Source: an uncultured Parasphingopyxis sp. (GTDB lineage Bacteria > Pseudomonadota > Alphaproteobacteria > Sphingomonadales > Sphingomonadaceae). From it: DNA of 6,776 nt. Under the pieces are notes generated by a model, which was not told the origin of the DNA, searched no databases, and worked only from the letters and a program-made list of their open reading frames with translations. Position 1 is the first letter of the stretch. Each line of letters opens with the position of its first letter. The position numbers were made by a program, and so were the translations under genes. The DNA lies in assembly GCA_905479515.1 (NCBI GenBank), contig CAJQMX010000308.1, positions 1-6,776 of the forward strand. The letters run 5' to 3'. Shown one piece after another: positions 5,666-6,776 of this stretch.

Positions 5666-6306
5666 CAAAGTTCGGTTCCGGGTGGCGTTGAAATGGGAAT
5701 CCTATCATTTGATTTGTGTCGGTGAATGATGTCAGCGACCGTGTTTTTGCTGATGCCTAGATCGCGTGCGATCCAGCGGTAGCTGCGGCCTTGAGCAGTC
5801 AGCGCCATGACCTTCGGCGCTAGTCTATCCGATTTGGGGCGCTCTCCGGTCTGACGGCCGAGCCTCTTGCCGCGTGCCTTTGCGGCGGCCAGACCGGACT
5901 TGACCCGCTCGCTGATGAGATCACGCTCGAACTCAGCAATGCCCGAGAGAAAGGTCGCAAGCATGCGGCCATGTGGCGAAGACAAGTCGAACGCCATCCC
6001 GTTCATAGCGATGACCGAGACCTTCCAGCTTTCGAGTTCACGAAGGGTATGGAGAAGATCGACCGTTGAACGGCCCCAGCGAGACAGCTCAGTAACGAGC
6101 ACCACTTCGATTCTACGAGCTTGGGCCATTGCCATTACCTTGCGCCGTTCGGCACGATCGAGCTTAGCGCCGGAGCTAGTTTCCTTGAAAATTGCCGCCA
6201 CTTCGTAGCCGGCCCGCAAAGCAAATGCCGTCAGATCATCTTCCTGCCGCTCGCACGACTGATCGGCGGTCGAAACACGGCAATAGATTGCGGCGCGCTG
6301 TCCCAA
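5665..6306 (-). CDS. tnpR: TnpR serine resolvase of the Tn3-family transposon
   Basis: This resolvase resolves the transposition cointegrate by recombining two res sites. With the TTG start at 6306 it is 213 residues. The N-terminal catalytic domain begins GQRAAIYCRVSTADQS; Ser12 in CRVS is the nucleophile. ELSRWGRS (73-80), PHGRMLATFLSGIAEFERDL around 111-130 and the long E helix to about 151 follow, then a helix-turn-helix (about 165-198, SYRWIARDLGISKNTVADI). An in-frame TTG at 6357 would add 17 residues, but the 6306 start has GAGGG five bases upstream and puts the serine near its usual position. The last 14 residues (NDRIPISTPPGTEL) look like an unconserved tail. The gene is divergent from tnpA and overlaps the AraC gene by one base. 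Resolvases of this group usually repress their own promoter at res. Confidence 0.93.
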   Translation of the reverse strand: MGQRAAIYCRVSTADQSCERQEDDLTAFALRAGYEVAAIFKETSSGAKLDRAERRKVMAMAQARRIEVVLVTELSRWGRSTVDLLHTLRELESWKVSVIAMNGMAFDLSSPHGRMLATFLSGIAEFERDLISERVKSGLAAAKARGKRLGRQTGERPKSDRLAPKVMALTAQGRSYRWIARDLGISKNTVADIIHRHKSNDRIPISTPPGTEL

Positions 6307-6311
6307 TTGAA

Positions 6312-6316
6312 CCCTC
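6312..6316 (-). promoter_or_regulatory. Ribosome binding site for the TTG start of tnpR
   Basis: On the minus strand GAGGG lies five bases before TTG at 6306. It supports this start over the upstream in-frame TTG at 6357, whose own upstream region has only a weak GGA. Confidence 0.55.
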
Positions 6317-6360
6317 GTGGATTTTGGTGCCGGAAGGCCTTGATTTGTATGGGGCAATTG

Positions 6361-6394
6361 TTGTCCAAAACAGACTATACTTCAATAGGGACAA
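6361..6394. repeat. Candidate res crossover site (34-bp imperfect palindrome)
   Basis: TTGTCC (6361-6366) and GGACAA (6389-6394) are perfect outer arms, and the exact centre of the 34 bp is TATA (6376-6379). Resolvase half-sites typically have outer TGTC words and an AT-only centre where strands are exchanged, so this fits res site I. It ends 7 bp before the tnpA start, so bound TnpR would also block tnpA expression. The symmetry is seen directly; the crossover role is inferred from position and family. Confidence 0.7.
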
Positions 6395-6401
6395 TAGCGG
6401 C

Positions 6402-6776
6402 ATGCCAAGGCGACATATTCTCACCGAGCGACAGCGCTCGGCACTCTTCGATCTGCCAATCGATGAATTGTCACTGCTTCGGCACTACACACTGGGCGAC
6501 GACGATATCGGACACATCCAAGAACGACGCAGACCGGAGAACAGACTGGGGTTCGCCCTGCAGCTTTGCGCGTTGCGATATCCAGGGCGGGCATTGGCTC
6601 CGGGCGAGGTGATCCCGCATGAGGTCCTGTCATTCATCGGGGCTCAACTTGGTGTCCCTGCCGACGCGCTTCTCACCTATGCAGCCCGGCGTCAGACCCG
6701 CCAGGAGCACATGGAGGCGTTGCGCCAGATCTACGGCTATAAGACGTTCGCAGGCCGTGGTGCCCGCGATTTGCGG
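6402..6776 (+). CDS. tnpA: TnpA transposase of the Tn3 family, N-terminal 125 residues
   Basis: This transposase binds the terminal inverted repeats and carries out replicative transposition. The window holds only the first 125 codons, with no stop, of a gene of about 970-1000 codons. The start MPRRHILTERQRSALFDLP, then HYTLGDDDI (28-36) and RRRPENRLGFALQLCALRYP (42-61), and FAGRGARDLR at the end, are the N-terminal DNA-binding (DUF4158-type) region of Tn3 transposases. The catalytic DDE domain is off the right edge, so activity cannot be judged. The ATG at 6402 is the family's usual start; the ribosome binding site is weak (AGGG about 11 bases upstream), consistent with low expression. It is divergent from tnpR across the res region. 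Confidence 0.95.
   Translation, partial: MPRRHILTERQRSALFDLPIDELSLLRHYTLGDDDIGHIQERRRPENRLGFALQLCALRYPGRALAPGEVIPHEVLSFIGAQLGVPADALLTYAARRQTRQEHMEALRQIYGYKTFAGRGARDLR

Larger units (their letters stand above)
6307..6401. other. res region between divergent tnpR and tnpA
   Basis: This 95-bp gap between the two transposition genes is where the resolution site and both promoters belong. It includes the crossover-like palindrome at 6361-6394 and an AT-rich stretch. Other resolvase subsites probably lie between 6307 and 6360, but I could not define them. The TATACT at 6376-6381 resembles a -10 box for tnpA, without a matching -35. Confidence 0.65.
3480..6776 (+). mobile_element. Tn3-family transposon (Tn5393-like layout), right end off the window
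   Basis: The element starts with a 38-bp inverted repeat inside traG and carries, from left to right, a cargo operon (DUF1801, VOC, VOC, AraC, all minus), tnpR (minus), a res region and tnpA (plus, incomplete). Divergent tnpA and tnpR around res is the Tn5393/Tn163-like arrangement within the Tn3 family. A full tnpA of about 970-1000 codons would end some 2.5 kb past the window, where the second inverted repeat and a copy of CTCTA are expected. The left inverted repeat, from memory, resembles that of Tn5393 (GGGGTCG, then a run of five or six G, GCG-AAT, and CTAAG). The cargo differs from the strA-strB genes of Tn5393. Confidence 0.9.

Noticed and set aside
6307..6357. Longer tnpR beginning at TTG 6357
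   Set aside because: The extra 17 residues are not resolvase-like and would shrink the res gap to 44 bp; the TTG at 6306 has a better ribosome binding site.
6121..6612. A 163-codon plus-strand frame spanning tnpR, res and the start of tnpA
   Set aside because: It overlaps two recognised transposition genes in other frames and has no domain.
1..6776. CRISPR array, tRNA or rRNA genes, integron attC sites
   Set aside because: No regularly spaced repeats, no tRNA-like cloverleaf sequence, no rRNA signature and no attC-like core sites were seen on reading the window.

Overview
The window is GC-rich DNA (roughly 60% or more G+C by eye) whose genes match conjugation loci of alphaproteobacterial plasmids and integrative elements of the Ti/IncP-like class. 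The protein types suggest a rhizobial, sphingomonad or Rhodobacter-like host, but the species cannot be read from the sequence. It has two parts that meet at position 3479/3480.

Left part (1-3479), DNA-processing genes of conjugation. A TraA-type MOB_Q relaxase-helicase (1-1713, minus; its C-terminal half lies off the left edge) is divergent from a small TraD-like relaxosome accessory gene (1985-2287, plus) and a VirD4/TraG coupling-protein gene (from 2284, plus). The 271-bp divergent region holds a recognisable origin of transfer: a 7-bp inverted repeat followed at once by the RSF1010/R1162-type nick sequence GTAAGTGCGCCCTCC, with a second perfect 8-bp palindrome next to it on the relaxase side. 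TraA would nick here, TraD would assist binding, and TraG would bring the DNA-relaxase complex to the secretion channel.

Right part (3480-6776 and beyond), a Tn3-family transposon. A 38-bp terminal inverted repeat of the GGGGTC...TAAG type begins inside traG and creates an immediate TAG stop, removing everything from the Walker B strand onward. The transposon has divergent tnpA (from 6402, plus, running off the right edge) and tnpR (serine resolvase, minus) around a short res region with a 34-bp imperfect palindrome. Layout and inverted repeat recall the Tn5393 branch. Instead of the streptomycin genes of Tn5393, the interval between tnpR and the left end carries four tightly packed genes in the tnpR direction: an AraC-type regulator whose ATG overlaps the tnpR stop (TGATG), two VOC (glyoxalase/bleomycin-resistance fold) proteins and a DUF1801 protein.

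Together this looks like a conjugation module disabled for self-transfer by a transposon, unless another coupling protein substitutes. The transposon carries an uncharacterised, probably stress- or toxin-related cargo operon that may be transcribed from the resolvase promoter.
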